Assembly: GCF_004770145.1 (NCBI RefSeq)
Contig: NZ_RQFW01000012.1
Location: 1-64,000, forward strand
Reading direction: 5' to 3'
Length of the DNA stretch: 64,000 nucleotides
Source of the DNA: Leptospira bourretii
GTDB lineage: Bacteria; Spirochaetota; Leptospiria; Leptospirales; Leptospiraceae
Shown here in pieces: positions 26,366-35,311 of the stretch. Position numbers and translations under genes: made by a program. The notes under the pieces were generated by a model. That model had not been told where the DNA came from. It was given only the letters and a program-made list of their open reading frames with translations, and searched no databases. Each line of letters begins with the position of its first letter. The stretch's first letter is position 1.

Positions 26366-28057
26366 TTACCTCCCATAAATGCGTAGTTGCACAGAATTGA
26401 TTGAACCAGTATCAGTCGCACTTGCATCAAACACTCTGATGGTCCAAATTCCATTTGGATTTTCTCCCAAGTTGCGGGCCAATCCAAATCGATAAGTTGC
26501 AGAACCTGTCATAGAAGCGATGGAGGTGTTCCCAGAAGAACACAAACTGCCACTATATGGATTTGCACAAGCATGAGCTTCTGAAAGGAAACTTGAAGTA
26601 CCACTAGGTGAAGTGATACGAATAAACAACTCAGGAAAATAACTATGGTGTGATGTAAATTCTACATCAATATACTCGATGTAAGTAATACTAGAAGTTA
26701 CATTGTAATTAACAGTAGCACCTGTTACTAAATCATTATCAGGGATCGGTGTATTTGGTGATAACAATGGTTGGGTGTCAATGATTTGTGGTGTAGTAAT
26801 TGGAGTCCATGTACCTGCACTGGTAATTAAACTAGCTGCGTCCACAGCACCAAACCCATATTTATGATTGATATTCAAACCTGCTGCATTGGTTGTCCAA
26901 TCTGTATCCCCTGGATCGTTGGTTCGAGCAGAATAAGCAACTAACTCTCTTACATCACGCCAGGTCAAATCTGAACGATAACTTAATAATAAGGAAATCA
27001 CTCCTGCAGCAAGAGGAGTGGCAGAAGATGTTCCATTGAATTTTTTTGTATAACTTGCAAATGAATAATCCCCAGATGTTCCACCGGCGTTGATCCCATT
27101 AGTTCCGGTCGCATCGGTTGTGGAAATCGCAGTTGTATATGCCGTTGCATTGTTTCCTTGCGTATGTGCCGATGCCCATAAATTGGCTCCAGATTCAGAA
27201 TAATTTGCTTTCTTTCCATCTTGCCCAATACCGCCAATAGCCATCACACCGTAAAAATTTGCCTGACCATCATAGTTGGCATTATCTACTAGGATTGGTA
27301 CCGTGATGCTTCCGCCGTTGGCACCATTCCCTGCAGCCCAAACGTAAACAGTACCTTTACCTGATTTACCCAGTAGAACTCCTTCTTTCACTCCTTGTTG
27401 CCAAAGAGAGCTAGAAGGCCAAAGCCATCCGTATCCATCTGGAGAACCCCAACTATTATTCGAAATAGAAACCCGAGAGGATTCATTTACCATAGCTCTA
27501 TATTCGTCCGAAGTATAGATGGTAGATTTTTCAAGTAGATTAACACCTACCAATTTAGCACAAGGTGCTGACCCACGAACACCAATACTATTCCCTCCGC
27601 GTGCTGCGATCACGCCTCCAACAGCGGTACCATGAAAACTATTAGAATAAGTATGGTTTGGATAAATAGTATTGTTTAAAAGATTTAATCCTCTGGCTGT
27701 AACTGATATGTTTGTCAAAAGATCTTCATGTCTTGTGTCTAGACCATCATCCACAACACTGACAATCACTTTGTTCCCAGAAATGCCTTGGTTCCATACA
27801 GGATTGACATTTGCGTCTTCGCCTACCGTTCCTCCCGATTGGCCAAGATTACTTAAATGCCATTGGTCATTAAAAAGGGAATCCGCACTTGCTGGAGAAA
27901 AACTGCAGTTTTCTTCTTGTGCGTTACCAATCGCTTGAAATAAGAAAATATAAAATAGAGCATCACTGAAAGGGTCATTTTTATTGACTGGACTACAATT
28001 CCCAAAAAGAGCACTTACCAAAGTTAAAATGGAAATTGTAGTTTTCAATTGATTCAT
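26366..28057 (-). CDS. Kexin-like subtilisin (S8) serine protease with P/homoB domain
   Basis: 563 residues. The N terminus is a signal with FGNC at residues 18-21, a possible spirochaete lipobox. The catalytic domain has D103 in VVDDGLD, H142 in FHGTAVGG, oxyanion N244 in AAGNG and S344 in NGTSSATP. The VDDG and VWAAGNG segments are closer to kexin/furin than to classical subtilisin. Residues about 440-563 form a P domain (IDVEFTSHHSYFPELFI, ending SVQLRIYG), which kexins need for stability. Only about 40 residues separate the signal from the catalytic domain, too few for a prodomain. Processing of exported proteins is likely. Confidence 0.93.
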   Translation of the reverse strand: MNQLKTTISILTLVSALFGNCSPVNKNDPFSDALFYIFLFQAIGNAQEENCSFSPASADSLFNDQWHLSNLGQSGGTVGEDANVNPVWNQGISGNKVIVSVVDDGLDTRHEDLLTNISVTARGLNLLNNTIYPNHTYSNSFHGTAVGGVIAARGGNSIGVRGSAPCAKLVGVNLLEKSTIYTSDEYRAMVNESSRVSISNNSWGSPDGYGWLWPSSSLWQQGVKEGVLLGKSGKGTVYVWAAGNGANGGSITVPILVDNANYDGQANFYGVMAIGGIGQDGKKANYSESGANLWASAHTQGNNATAYTTAISTTDATGTNGINAGGTSGDYSFASYTKKFNGTSSATPLAAGVISLLLSYRSDLTWRDVRELVAYSARTNDPGDTDWTTNAAGLNINHKYGFGAVDAASLITSAGTWTPITTPQIIDTQPLLSPNTPIPDNDLVTGATVNYNVTSSITYIEYIDVEFTSHHSYFPELFIRITSPSGTSSFLSEAHACANPYSGSLCSSGNTSIASMTGSATYRFGLARNLGENPNGIWTIRVFDASATDTGSINSVQLRIYGR

Positions 28058-28138
28058 CTGAAGAAAATTCCTGACCTACTCTTTATAACAGTCGAACAGC
28101 CGGAATCAATCGAATTCCAGAGGTATTTGGAATCTTTT

Positions 28139-29200
28139 TTATGCCTTTGCTTCAGCCAGTCGCTTCGACCGGTCCTCTTGGACCAAAGCATCAATCAATT
28201 CATCCAAATCGCCTTCCATAATTGCCGACAAATTATGACTCGTAAAACCAATTCTATGATCCGTACATCGCCCTTGTGGGAAATTGTAAGTTCGAATTCG
28301 TTCCGATCTATCTCCTGACCCCACTTGTGCTTTTTTGAGAGCATCAGCACTTTGTTTTGCGGCGTCAGCCATCTGATCGACAATCCTTGCTCGCAATACG
28401 CGCATTGCCTTATCACGGTTTTTGATTTGTGAACGTTCTTCTTGGGAAGCAACTACAATCCCTGTGGGAATATGGGTTATCCTTACCGCAGAGTCTGTTG
28501 TGTTAACGTGCTGACCACCAGCACCTGACGAACGATAGACGTCTATCCGGAGATCACTTTCTCGAATTTCCACTTCTTTTTCTTCTGCTTCTGGAAGGAT
28601 GGCAACAGTAACAGCTGAAGTATGAATTCTACCACCAGATTCCGTTTCTGGAATCCTTTGGACACGGTGAGTACCTGATTCGAATTTAAATAAGTCATAA
28701 GCCCTATCATCATCGAGGGAAAAAACAATCTCTTTGAATCCGCCAATACCTGTTGGACTTGCATCAATGATTTCTGTACGAATCCCCTGTTTGTCCGCAT
28801 ACTTATTGTACATACGAAATAAATCTGCACAAAACAAACCAGATTCGTCCCCACCTGTTCCAGCACGAATCTCAACCAAAATGCTTTTACCTGAATTTGG
28901 ATCTGGGGGTAACAACATTATTTCGAGTTCTTTCGCCAACTCTTCTAATTTTTTTTCGCCTTCATCCACTTCTGATTTTAACATGGAATGCATGTCAGGA
29001 TCACTTTCCGATTCGAGAAGTAATTTTGCGTCTAGGCAGTCTTTTGTAATTTTTAAATATTCGTCAGCTTTTGTATATACGGGCGTTAGGCGAGATCTTT
29101 CTTTCGATAGATTCTTCAATGTATCCGATGCGGTGGCCTTGGAGAGCTCATCCTCGATACGCAGGTATTTTTCTTGAATTTTTTTCAATCTATCTATCAT
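28139..29200 (-). CDS. prfA: Peptide chain release factor 1
   Basis: 353 residues. The [14 protein letters not shown] segment is the GGQ loop that triggers peptide release, and the RAGTGGDE and [16 protein letters not shown] (here [16 protein letters not shown]) blocks are typical class I release-factor sequence. The [12 protein letters not shown] stretch near residue 300 is also characteristic. A full-length N-terminal domain separates it from the short RF homologues (PrmC-associated or ArfB). It recognises UAA and UAG. No hemK/prmC gene is adjacent within the window. Confidence 0.95.
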   Translation of the reverse strand: MIDRLKKIQEKYLRIEDELSKATASDTLKNLSKERSRLTPVYTKADEYLKITKDCLDAKLLLESESDPDMHSMLKSEVDEGEKKLEELAKELEIMLLPPDPNSGKSILVEIRAGTGGDESGLFCADLFRMYNKYADKQGIRTEIIDASPTGIGGFKEIVFSLDDDRAYDLFKFESGTHRVQRIPETESGGRIHTSAVTVAILPEAEEKEVEIRESDLRIDVYRSSGAGGQHVNTTDSAVRITHIPTGIVVASQEERSQIKNRDKAMRVLRARIVDQMADAAKQSADALKKAQVGSGDRSERIRTYNFPQGRCTDHRIGFTSHNLSAIMEGDLDELIDALVQEDRSKRLAEAKA

Positions 29201-29267
29201 GTCTATGGAAAGGATATAGAATGCCTGTTTTTGATAAACTAAAATCTAAAGAGGAATTCAGAAACCA

Positions 29268-29888
29268 GTGAACGAAACACCATCTCAGGCCCAATCGGCA
29301 GGTTTTTTAGACGGCCTAATCGAATTATTTGCCGGCTTAGAGGATTATCGAAGTCCCTATGCGCCGACAATCCAGCCTCCAGACGATTTGATTCGGGAAT
29401 TGGTCCAAAATGCTTCCTTTAAATCTGGGCTCGTCAGTGCCACTTGTTCTCTTCCACCAGGCCCATTAGGGATTCTCAGCATCCTTCCTGAATTACTTTT
29501 TATGTATCGAATCCAAGGCCATTTGATTTTGGACATAGCAGCACTTTATGGAAAAGAAGTACAAGTCACAAAAGAACTATTACTCTATTGTCTCTTCAAA
29601 CATGGTGGTGCTCATGTATTTCGTAAAATTATCGAAGAATCATCCCTAAAAATTTTAATTCGCCCAACAACCGTTAGAGTATTTCAAACTATGTTGGAAA
29701 AGTTAGGATTACTGATTTCAAAATCCATCATCCGTAAACAATTTGCGCGTTGGATCCCAATTGGTGGTGCAGTGGTAACAGGAACCTTTGCCTATTATGA
29801 TACAAAACGTGTTGGCCAAACTGCAATGGATCTTTTTTCCAAAGAAATCCATGCAGAGGAAATCAGAGAGTTATTGGAGTCTCAGTGA
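29268..29888 (+). CDS. EcsC-like protein
   Basis: 206 residues from a GTG at 29268. Residues 45-90 (SGLVSATCSLPPGPLGILSILPELLFMYRIQGHLILDIAALYG, described in parts) match the EcsC pattern of a glycine/proline-rich hydrophobic hairpin followed by IQGHLILDIA, and IPIGGAVVTGTFAYYDTKRVG near the C terminus matches the closing hairpin. EcsC proteins associate with membranes; in Bacillus EcsC accompanies an ABC transporter, but here no transporter is adjacent. The lipoprotein gene starts by GTGA overlap with its stop. Confidence 0.7.
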   Translation: MNETPSQAQSAGFLDGLIELFAGLEDYRSPYAPTIQPPDDLIRELVQNASFKSGLVSATCSLPPGPLGILSILPELLFMYRIQGHLILDIAALYGKEVQVTKELLLYCLFKHGGAHVFRKIIEESSLKILIRPTTVRVFQTMLEKLGLLISKSIIRKQFARWIPIGGAVVTGTFAYYDTKRVGQTAMDLFSKEIHAEEIRELLESQ

Positions 29889-31012
29889 AATTATTTTCTT
29901 TTTTAATCCCAATCGTCTTTATTCTTTTCTCTTGCCAGTCAAAACATGAATCCTTAGTTTCAGAAATAGAAGATTTAATCTCAAAAGAAAAATACGAAAA
30001 GGCACTGGCCTTATTACAAGATAGGCTTTCCGCCAATCGATCAACATCAGAAATTCTTTCCAAAAATAAACCAAACCAACCTAGGTTATTTGCTCTTTCC
30101 GAAGATAGAACCAAAATTGTTTGGACCGAAAACAAAACTTTATTTTTCAAAGATTTAGTTAACGATAATAGAAATTCAATTGAATTGAAACTTAGACCAG
30201 ACTCCATTCAAGTTTCAGCTAATGGAAATTATGTGGCGGTCCAATATCCTCTAAAACAGTATGGTGGTTGTGCTTTGTTTGGATATTCCACCTCGGATTC
30301 TTCACTCGAACATGAATCAATCGTACATATTCCATGTAAAACTGGAATGACAATGACCAATTCCGGAGATTTGTTGTTATATTTTTTTGAAAACCAACTC
30401 TTCGTTGAAAAAACAGAAAATGGTTCTAAACCAGAAAAATTCATTTCTGGGGAATTGTTTCCCACTCCTTACCCAAAATTAAAAACGCATTACCATATCA
30501 CTTCCATTGGAAATGAATTTCTCATTTGGTCTGGAATCGGCGGTTCATATAATTTATTTTTTCTAAATATGGAGTCGAAAAGAGTCACTCTACTTTCAAA
30601 GGACATCGTATTACCAAGGTTTTATTATCACAATGGCAATTCAGGATATGTTGTCGGTGGAAAAATTGGTGATCTTTATCTCAAAGAAGTTGTTTACCAC
30701 CAAGGGAAAACTCCTTCAATCAATCGAGGAATTCCTATTGTCACTCGCGAAGCATTTTCATGGCGTCTCACAGGAAAAGATGAATTTATTGCCACCAATC
30801 AGAACGATCCCAACCAACCGATGAAATGGAAGGTTTCCGGTAAAAAGGAACATTTTCCATTCTTTATCGAAAGACTTTGGGGTGTGGCCGGAGACAAAAT
30901 TATCTACGAAAGTAAACGCGGGGAACTTGTGTTGGACGATCTTAATTTTTCAGCAGAAGATTGGATGATTTACGATTATTTTAAAAAAGTGAGAAAAATG
31001 AATGATGGCTAA
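29885..31012 (+). CDS. Lipoprotein with beta-propeller-like repeats
   Basis: 375 residues from a GTG at 29885. The signal MKLFSFLIPIVFILFSC ends in a good lipobox (ILFSC). After a short helical segment (LISKEKYEKALALLQDRL, TPR-like) the protein is all-beta, with repeats such as LFALSEDRTKIVWTENKTLFF and QVSANGNYVAVQYPL that resemble WD/TolB-type blades. No enzymatic motif is visible. Coupling to the EcsC-like gene suggests a shared envelope role. The 3' end overlaps the convergent Cys-rich miniprotein gene by 4 bases. Confidence 0.75.
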   Translation: MKLFSFLIPIVFILFSCQSKHESLVSEIEDLISKEKYEKALALLQDRLSANRSTSEILSKNKPNQPRLFALSEDRTKIVWTENKTLFFKDLVNDNRNSIELKLRPDSIQVSANGNYVAVQYPLKQYGGCALFGYSTSDSSLEHESIVHIPCKTGMTMTNSGDLLLYFFENQLFVEKTENGSKPEKFISGELFPTPYPKLKTHYHITSIGNEFLIWSGIGGSYNLFFLNMESKRVTLLSKDIVLPRFYYHNGNSGYVVGGKIGDLYLKEVVYHQGKTPSINRGIPIVTREAFSWRLTGKDEFIATNQNDPNQPMKWKVSGKKEHFPFFIERLWGVAGDKIIYESKRGELVLDDLNFSAEDWMIYDYFKKVRKMNDG

Positions 31013-31206
31013 GCCGCCTGTTCTTTTTCCTTTTTAGCAGAAAAAATATCACAAGTTTTGTAAGTATCTGTGATGCAATGGGCAGTCAGTCTTTCCAAAT
31101 CCTCTGTTTGTAAACGATCTTTGGCACTAGGACAAATAGAGAGTCCTTTCGTATACAAAGGGCATTTTACATAAAATTCATTTTCAGGAAGGGACTTCTG
31201 TGCCAT
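31009..31206 (-). CDS. Cys-rich miniprotein, probable metal or Fe-S binding
   Basis: 65 residues from the ATG at 31206; an upstream in-frame TTG at 31245 is possible. Cysteines at 15, 25, 44 and 52 lie in the arrangement CPLY...SICPSA...AHCITDTYKTCDIF, which recurs in small bacterial proteins and in linkers of regulators with a closing YxxCxxF/Y motif. I infer a metal site but no function. A GGGGA/TCCCC hairpin (31224-31239) sits in its leader region and could affect translation. Confidence 0.65.
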   Translation of the reverse strand: MAQKSLPENEFYVKCPLYTKGLSICPSAKDRLQTEDLERLTAHCITDTYKTCDIFSAKKEKEQAA

Positions 31207-31305
31207 AACTCTGAAAATTTTTTGGGGAAAGGAATCCCCTGTCAAATCGATTTTAGTGCCGATCCCAAAATTAAAGGTTCAAAAAATGAGTGTACCACCC
31301 AAAAA

Positions 31306-32445
31306 TTAAAAGTACAAATTTAAGATCGTTGGCGTTTCTACCGATCCCACCTGATCTTCATTGGAAAAGTCGCGAAGATTAAACGTTTTCCCATTCCAAT
31401 TTTTTCCATATAACTGCCCACCAAGAAACACTTGTACAAGGTCTTGTGCCTTAGTTGATTTTATGTATTTTGCCAAACCTTCCTGTTTCCATACATTAGA
31501 ATCTTCTAAATTATAAGATTGCCATTTCATATCGGGATAAGAGGAGGAAGGTGAAATCAAACCATCAATGGGTTTTCCTACTAGTCGGTTATAAAGATTT
31601 GCATCAAACACTTCTTGCCCAATGAAGATTGCAACCTTCCAACCTGGAACAACCCAAACGCGATCTTGTTTAACTTCGCCAGGAGAAAGAATAGTTGATT
31701 CTTCTTCCGTTAATAAAGTTTTTTTAACAAGAGGTTCCATTAATTTTCCATCAGCGGAAAAAGGAATGGCTACATTATAAAGTGGCCCTTTGGAATCGAG
31801 AACAAGACTACCCTTTACAATCTTTGGGTTTGGTAAAATGATCGTACCAGCTAAGATAGGAACATTGTACTGTTTCGCTAATTCAGAAAAAGTTCGAACA
31901 TAAACTTCAGCCATTTTTTCGGCTTTTAAATAAAATAAATCAGAACTTGAAAAATTTTCCCCTTTTGTTTTCAAAGCCAAATCAAAAGAGTCTGCATTTA
32001 AAAATCTGGATTTTTCATCTAAAAACACTAATCCTGTACCAGTATGTTCAGGAAGAATCACAATCGTCTTACGATCAAAAATTCCAGAAGATTTACCCTT
32101 GTTCAATGTTTCGTCAATTCGTTCACGCCACCATTCTTCTTTTACAAAGTCTTCCGGTTTTAGAACCAGTTGAATTCCTACTAGGTTCCCGTACTTTCTA
32201 TCAACACCATTGGTTTGAAGATTCACATCGGTCCAAGTTTTAACAGGTTTTGAAATTTCTTCATCTGCTTCAGGTTTGCTAAAATTAAAATCGAATTTAA
32301 AATCAAAACTTAAGTCTGGAGTAGGTATATCAAATTTAGGTAAGGCTGTTTGATCATCTTTTAGAATGGATGCTGAGAAAAAACCAAAACCAAATAAAAC
32401 GATAAAAATGAGAATTTTGTATGGGGGAACATATAAATTATGCAT
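31306..32445 (-). CDS. Membrane-anchored nitrilase-fold protein lacking the catalytic cysteine
   Basis: 379 residues with one N-terminal membrane segment (residues 9-27) and a linker rich in D, F and P; the rest should be periplasmic. The carbon-nitrogen hydrolase order can be followed: Glu133 in VILPEHTG, Lys241/242 in PLVKKTLL after [11 protein letters not shown], and the nucleophile strand [18 protein letters not shown]. In that strand the usual ICyD/ICYE Cys is replaced by Gly276. It therefore looks like a pseudoenzyme, comparable in layout to the outer part of Lnt but without its membrane helices. Last gene of the six-gene operon, overlapping the Nudix gene by 8 bases. Fold call is by motif reading. 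Confidence 0.62.
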   Translation of the reverse strand: MHNLYVPPYKILIFIVLFGFGFFSASILKDDQTALPKFDIPTPDLSFDFKFDFNFSKPEADEEISKPVKTWTDVNLQTNGVDRKYGNLVGIQLVLKPEDFVKEEWWRERIDETLNKGKSSGIFDRKTIVILPEHTGTGLVFLDEKSRFLNADSFDLALKTKGENFSSSDLFYLKAEKMAEVYVRTFSELAKQYNVPILAGTIILPNPKIVKGSLVLDSKGPLYNVAIPFSADGKLMEPLVKKTLLTEEESTILSPGEVKQDRVWVVPGWKVAIFIGQEVFDANLYNRLVGKPIDGLISPSSSYPDMKWQSYNLEDSNVWKQEGLAKYIKSTKAQDLVQVFLGGQLYGKNWNGKTFNLRDFSNEDQVGSVETPTILNLYF

Positions 32446-32860
32446 ATTTTTTTAAATAAAGTTGGACTGCATCCAACATATACTCCGAAAAAAGATTGGA
32501 AGGATTAAACTTTGTTATATCAACCCAGTCCATATAGTCATGTTCATCAGATAACTGAATTTTTCCTTCCAATAGTTTGGCAGAATAGGCAATGATGACA
32601 CAAGGGAAATTTCCTTCATTTACCCTATGTTTATGTATAAAAATGGGTTCAGGATTTACATCAATTTTAATTTGATCGCCTAATTCTTCATTTATTTCTC
32701 GAAATATACTTTCGGTCCAATCCGAAAAAAATTCATCTTCGTTCATACGACCACCAGGTAAATCTCCATGGCCAGACTTTCTATCGCGCAGAACTAATAA
32801 TTGGTTTCCATCTCGAAGAAACAACTTTTGAGTAATTTGAAAAAAACCGTGGTTGCTCAC
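32438..32860 (-). CDS. Nudix hydrolase
   Basis: 140 residues from the GTG at 32860, which overlaps the upstream stop as GTGA and has GGGGAAAG at proper distance; a TTG at 32875 lacks this. [13 protein letters not shown] followed by [10 protein letters not shown] is the Nudix box, but with about three extra residues between the first Glu region and REINEELG compared with the GX5EX7REUXEEXGU consensus. The catalytic REINEE part is intact. Such enzymes cleave nucleoside diphosphates linked to another group. In this operon it might act on an NAD- or nucleotide-derived product; that is inference. Confidence 0.82.
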   Translation of the reverse strand: MSNHGFFQITQKLFLRDGNQLLVLRDRKSGHGDLPGGRMNEDEFFSDWTESIFREINEELGDQIKIDVNPEPIFIHKHRVNEGNFPCVIIAYSAKLLEGKIQLSDEHDYMDWVDITKFNPSNLFSEYMLDAVQLYLKKYA

Positions 32861-35307
32861 AAAAACTTTCCCCAAACATTAATTTGGTGATCGACTGCAT
32901 ATAAATCTGGATTCGGAAGATTCTTAGATTTATAATAATTAACCATTCCTAAAGAAACACTAGCAAGTTGCGAAATGATCGGATCCATTGATTCTGTTGG
33001 AACACCAAAAAACAAAAAATTCACTGGACTTCCATCGCTAATCAGAAAAACTTCTTTCTCAATTTGTTTTTTATTTATTCTAAAAATAATTTTAGATCCT
33101 AAGTCCATTTGTGTTTGTGGATCCAGAATCCTTCCAAAAGAAATCACAAGATCCTCACCACCTAACTTTGGATTATCGGATAAATTCAACTCATTGATCC
33201 ATTTAATAAAATCTGAAAACTCTACTGTTTTTGTGGAACCAGAAGCAATGAACAATTGTTTGTGTTTACTAGTTAAAATCCAAGATTCCCAAGTTTTTGG
33301 CAAAATAATGGATTCACCAGTAACACCGATGATCAAATCAATTTCTGCAAATTCAGAATCAGATACATTGGCAAAATTTGTTTTACTGAATCTAGATTCA
33401 GACTCGAACTTTCGATCTACTTCTAAAATGTCCAAATTGGTTTCATGAAGAAATCCACCGATTAGGTACTGTTTTAAAAAACCCCCAATGTTTCCTTTGG
33501 ATCCAAGTAATAGAATTTTTCTTTTGGATAAGACCTTACCAATTCCATGCAGAGTATTATCCAATGCATTCAGAATAGAACGAGCCACTTCTTTAGATTC
33601 TTCCTTGGTTTTTTCATTCGAAATGGCAATGGAAAAAGAAGGTAAAAATAAGTTGGATCTTTCGACCTTCACTTTCACCAAACGATCATATCCGTTTCGC
33701 GTATGTTCAACAGTTCCGATCACTGTAGTTTTTAAAATTTCTGCAAATGGCCTTTCTCGTATGGATCGATCTTTGGTTTCTACCCAAAATTCATCTAGTA
33801 CATCGCCAAATGAAAGCCCATCTAATGCACGCTCATTTAACACAGGCGCAACATAACCACCATCTTCAATTAAAATTATCTTTTCATTTTTCTCAATTAA
33901 GCCTAATAACTTGTTTAAAAAAAGAAAAACTGCCAACTGCCTCATCGCATCAAAAAAACCAAGTTTCGCATCTTCTAATTTATGGCGAAATGTTGAATGG
34001 GTTTCAAAGTCACTATACAACGGAGAAACTCCATAATACGGAGTATTGTTTTTTGTGAGTTTAAATTCCAAACCTGCCATAAAGAACGTTTCTGTCGGAA
34101 TATCCAATAGAATATCTAAATATACTGGAGGAATATTTCCACCGTACTTTACAAAGGCGACATCTAACGAACGAACTTTTAGCCTTCGAAAAGTTTCGAT
34201 CAGTGAAATGATTTCTGAAGTAATATGGTGAATTAAAAAAACATGAACACCTTCAAAATTAAATGAATGACCTTGGGAATTTGCAATATCTTCCAACATA
34301 GGCATTCGTTTTAAATAGAAGGAAGAGTCGAGTAAGGTTCGTTTTTGATTGATGCTAAAATTTAAAACTCGATCCAAACGGGAAAGGTCAACATACACTG
34401 AAACCTTTCCGATGATGGCGCGAATGGTATTTCCTTCTTTAATTTTTTTCGATGCCGAAGAATCTTCCAATAAAAGGAAAAGTTTTTTGAGGATAGACAA
34501 AGAAAAACTGGGATCAGAACTTAAAATCAAATTTCGATACTGTTCTTCCCAGTAAAAATTAATATTTGTTAGTTTTCCAAGAGGTGTTTTTTCGATTTGA
34601 GAAAATACCTTACTAAAATGGCTATTTTCTTCTTCGTAAAAAGTCTCCCCTTTTTGCGCAGCGTTGATCATCCCATTGCTTAATGATTCACTAATTTTCG
34701 ATGCTCCTGCAATATAAGTTCTTGTATGTGCATCGCTAATAATTTCATGTTTGATATTTGATAAATTCAAACATCCGTCTTCTTGCGTATCTATTGTTAT
34801 GCGAAGAAAAAAATCCCCAATCCGATATTGACTGGATACTCTTTCCATTAGTATATAATAACCGGAAGGGTGAACAAATTCAGCTTCAAAAGGGAATAAG
34901 AGTGCCACCGAGGAATTTCGATTCGGATCTTCTCCATAAAACTCTGGGTGGATTTTTTTAGCTACGGACTGCTGTTGAAAAGACCCAAATACAAAACGTA
35001 AATTTTCTTCAAATTGTTCGCGAAACAATACCCAGTCTTTTAAAATCCCTGCTCTAGCAAAAACCTGCACATGTTGGATATGCATATCCACCAATTCATG
35101 ATTGATGTTTGGATTTATTTTATAGGTAAAAGACAAATCGCCTGGTAAAGAATGTAATTGGTTACCGATCTCTTCACCGATGGTCCGAGAAAGAATCGAA
35201 AGTCCAAAAAATATCCTTAGGTTGGTTAGATCTATCTCCCAAAGGCCATCTTCTACAGGGACGAGGACGGGACCTAAGGAAGTATGTATCTGATTATTTT
35301 CTGTCAT
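32857..35307 (-). CDS. Large S-adenosylhomocysteinase-like protein with unique N-terminal half
   Basis: 816 residues from the ATG at 35307, 4 bases after the MDR gene stop. Residues 1-330 match nothing I know. From about 350 the order of an SAH hydrolase can be followed in diverged form: [14 protein letters not shown] (SAHH HMT..TAVLIETL), EDGGY at 481, [13 protein letters not shown] at 531 (SAHH GVSEETTTGVHRL), NAD loop GSKGNIGGF at 602, ILEVDRK, and [12 protein letters not shown] (SAHH DIFVTTTGN). Normal SAHH is 430-490 residues. Several catalytic residues are not obvious, so SAH hydrolysis is doubtful; an NAD-dependent step on a related nucleoside or sugar is possible. Confidence 0.65.
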   Translation of the reverse strand: MTENNQIHTSLGPVLVPVEDGLWEIDLTNLRIFFGLSILSRTIGEEIGNQLHSLPGDLSFTYKINPNINHELVDMHIQHVQVFARAGILKDWVLFREQFEENLRFVFGSFQQQSVAKKIHPEFYGEDPNRNSSVALLFPFEAEFVHPSGYYILMERVSSQYRIGDFFLRITIDTQEDGCLNLSNIKHEIISDAHTRTYIAGASKISESLSNGMINAAQKGETFYEEENSHFSKVFSQIEKTPLGKLTNINFYWEEQYRNLILSSDPSFSLSILKKLFLLLEDSSASKKIKEGNTIRAIIGKVSVYVDLSRLDRVLNFSINQKRTLLDSSFYLKRMPMLEDIANSQGHSFNFEGVHVFLIHHITSEIISLIETFRRLKVRSLDVAFVKYGGNIPPVYLDILLDIPTETFFMAGLEFKLTKNNTPYYGVSPLYSDFETHSTFRHKLEDAKLGFFDAMRQLAVFLFLNKLLGLIEKNEKIILIEDGGYVAPVLNERALDGLSFGDVLDEFWVETKDRSIRERPFAEILKTTVIGTVEHTRNGYDRLVKVKVERSNLFLPSFSIAISNEKTKEESKEVARSILNALDNTLHGIGKVLSKRKILLLGSKGNIGGFLKQYLIGGFLHETNLDILEVDRKFESESRFSKTNFANVSDSEFAEIDLIIGVTGESIILPKTWESWILTSKHKQLFIASGSTKTVEFSDFIKWINELNLSDNPKLGGEDLVISFGRILDPQTQMDLGSKIIFRINKKQIEKEVFLISDGSPVNFLFFGVPTESMDPIISQLASVSLGMVNYYKSKNLPNPDLYAVDHQINVWGKFL

Positions 35308-35311
35308 AAAG

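Noticed and set aside
26998..27938. Long open frames inside the S8 protease region, on both strands
   Set aside because: They overlap a protein with a full catalytic triad and P domain; their own translations show no domain or sensible start.
33747..34058. Plus-strand frame inside the SAHH-like gene
   Set aside because: Low-complexity translation rich in H, Q and S, no ribosome site, fully antisense to a better supported gene.
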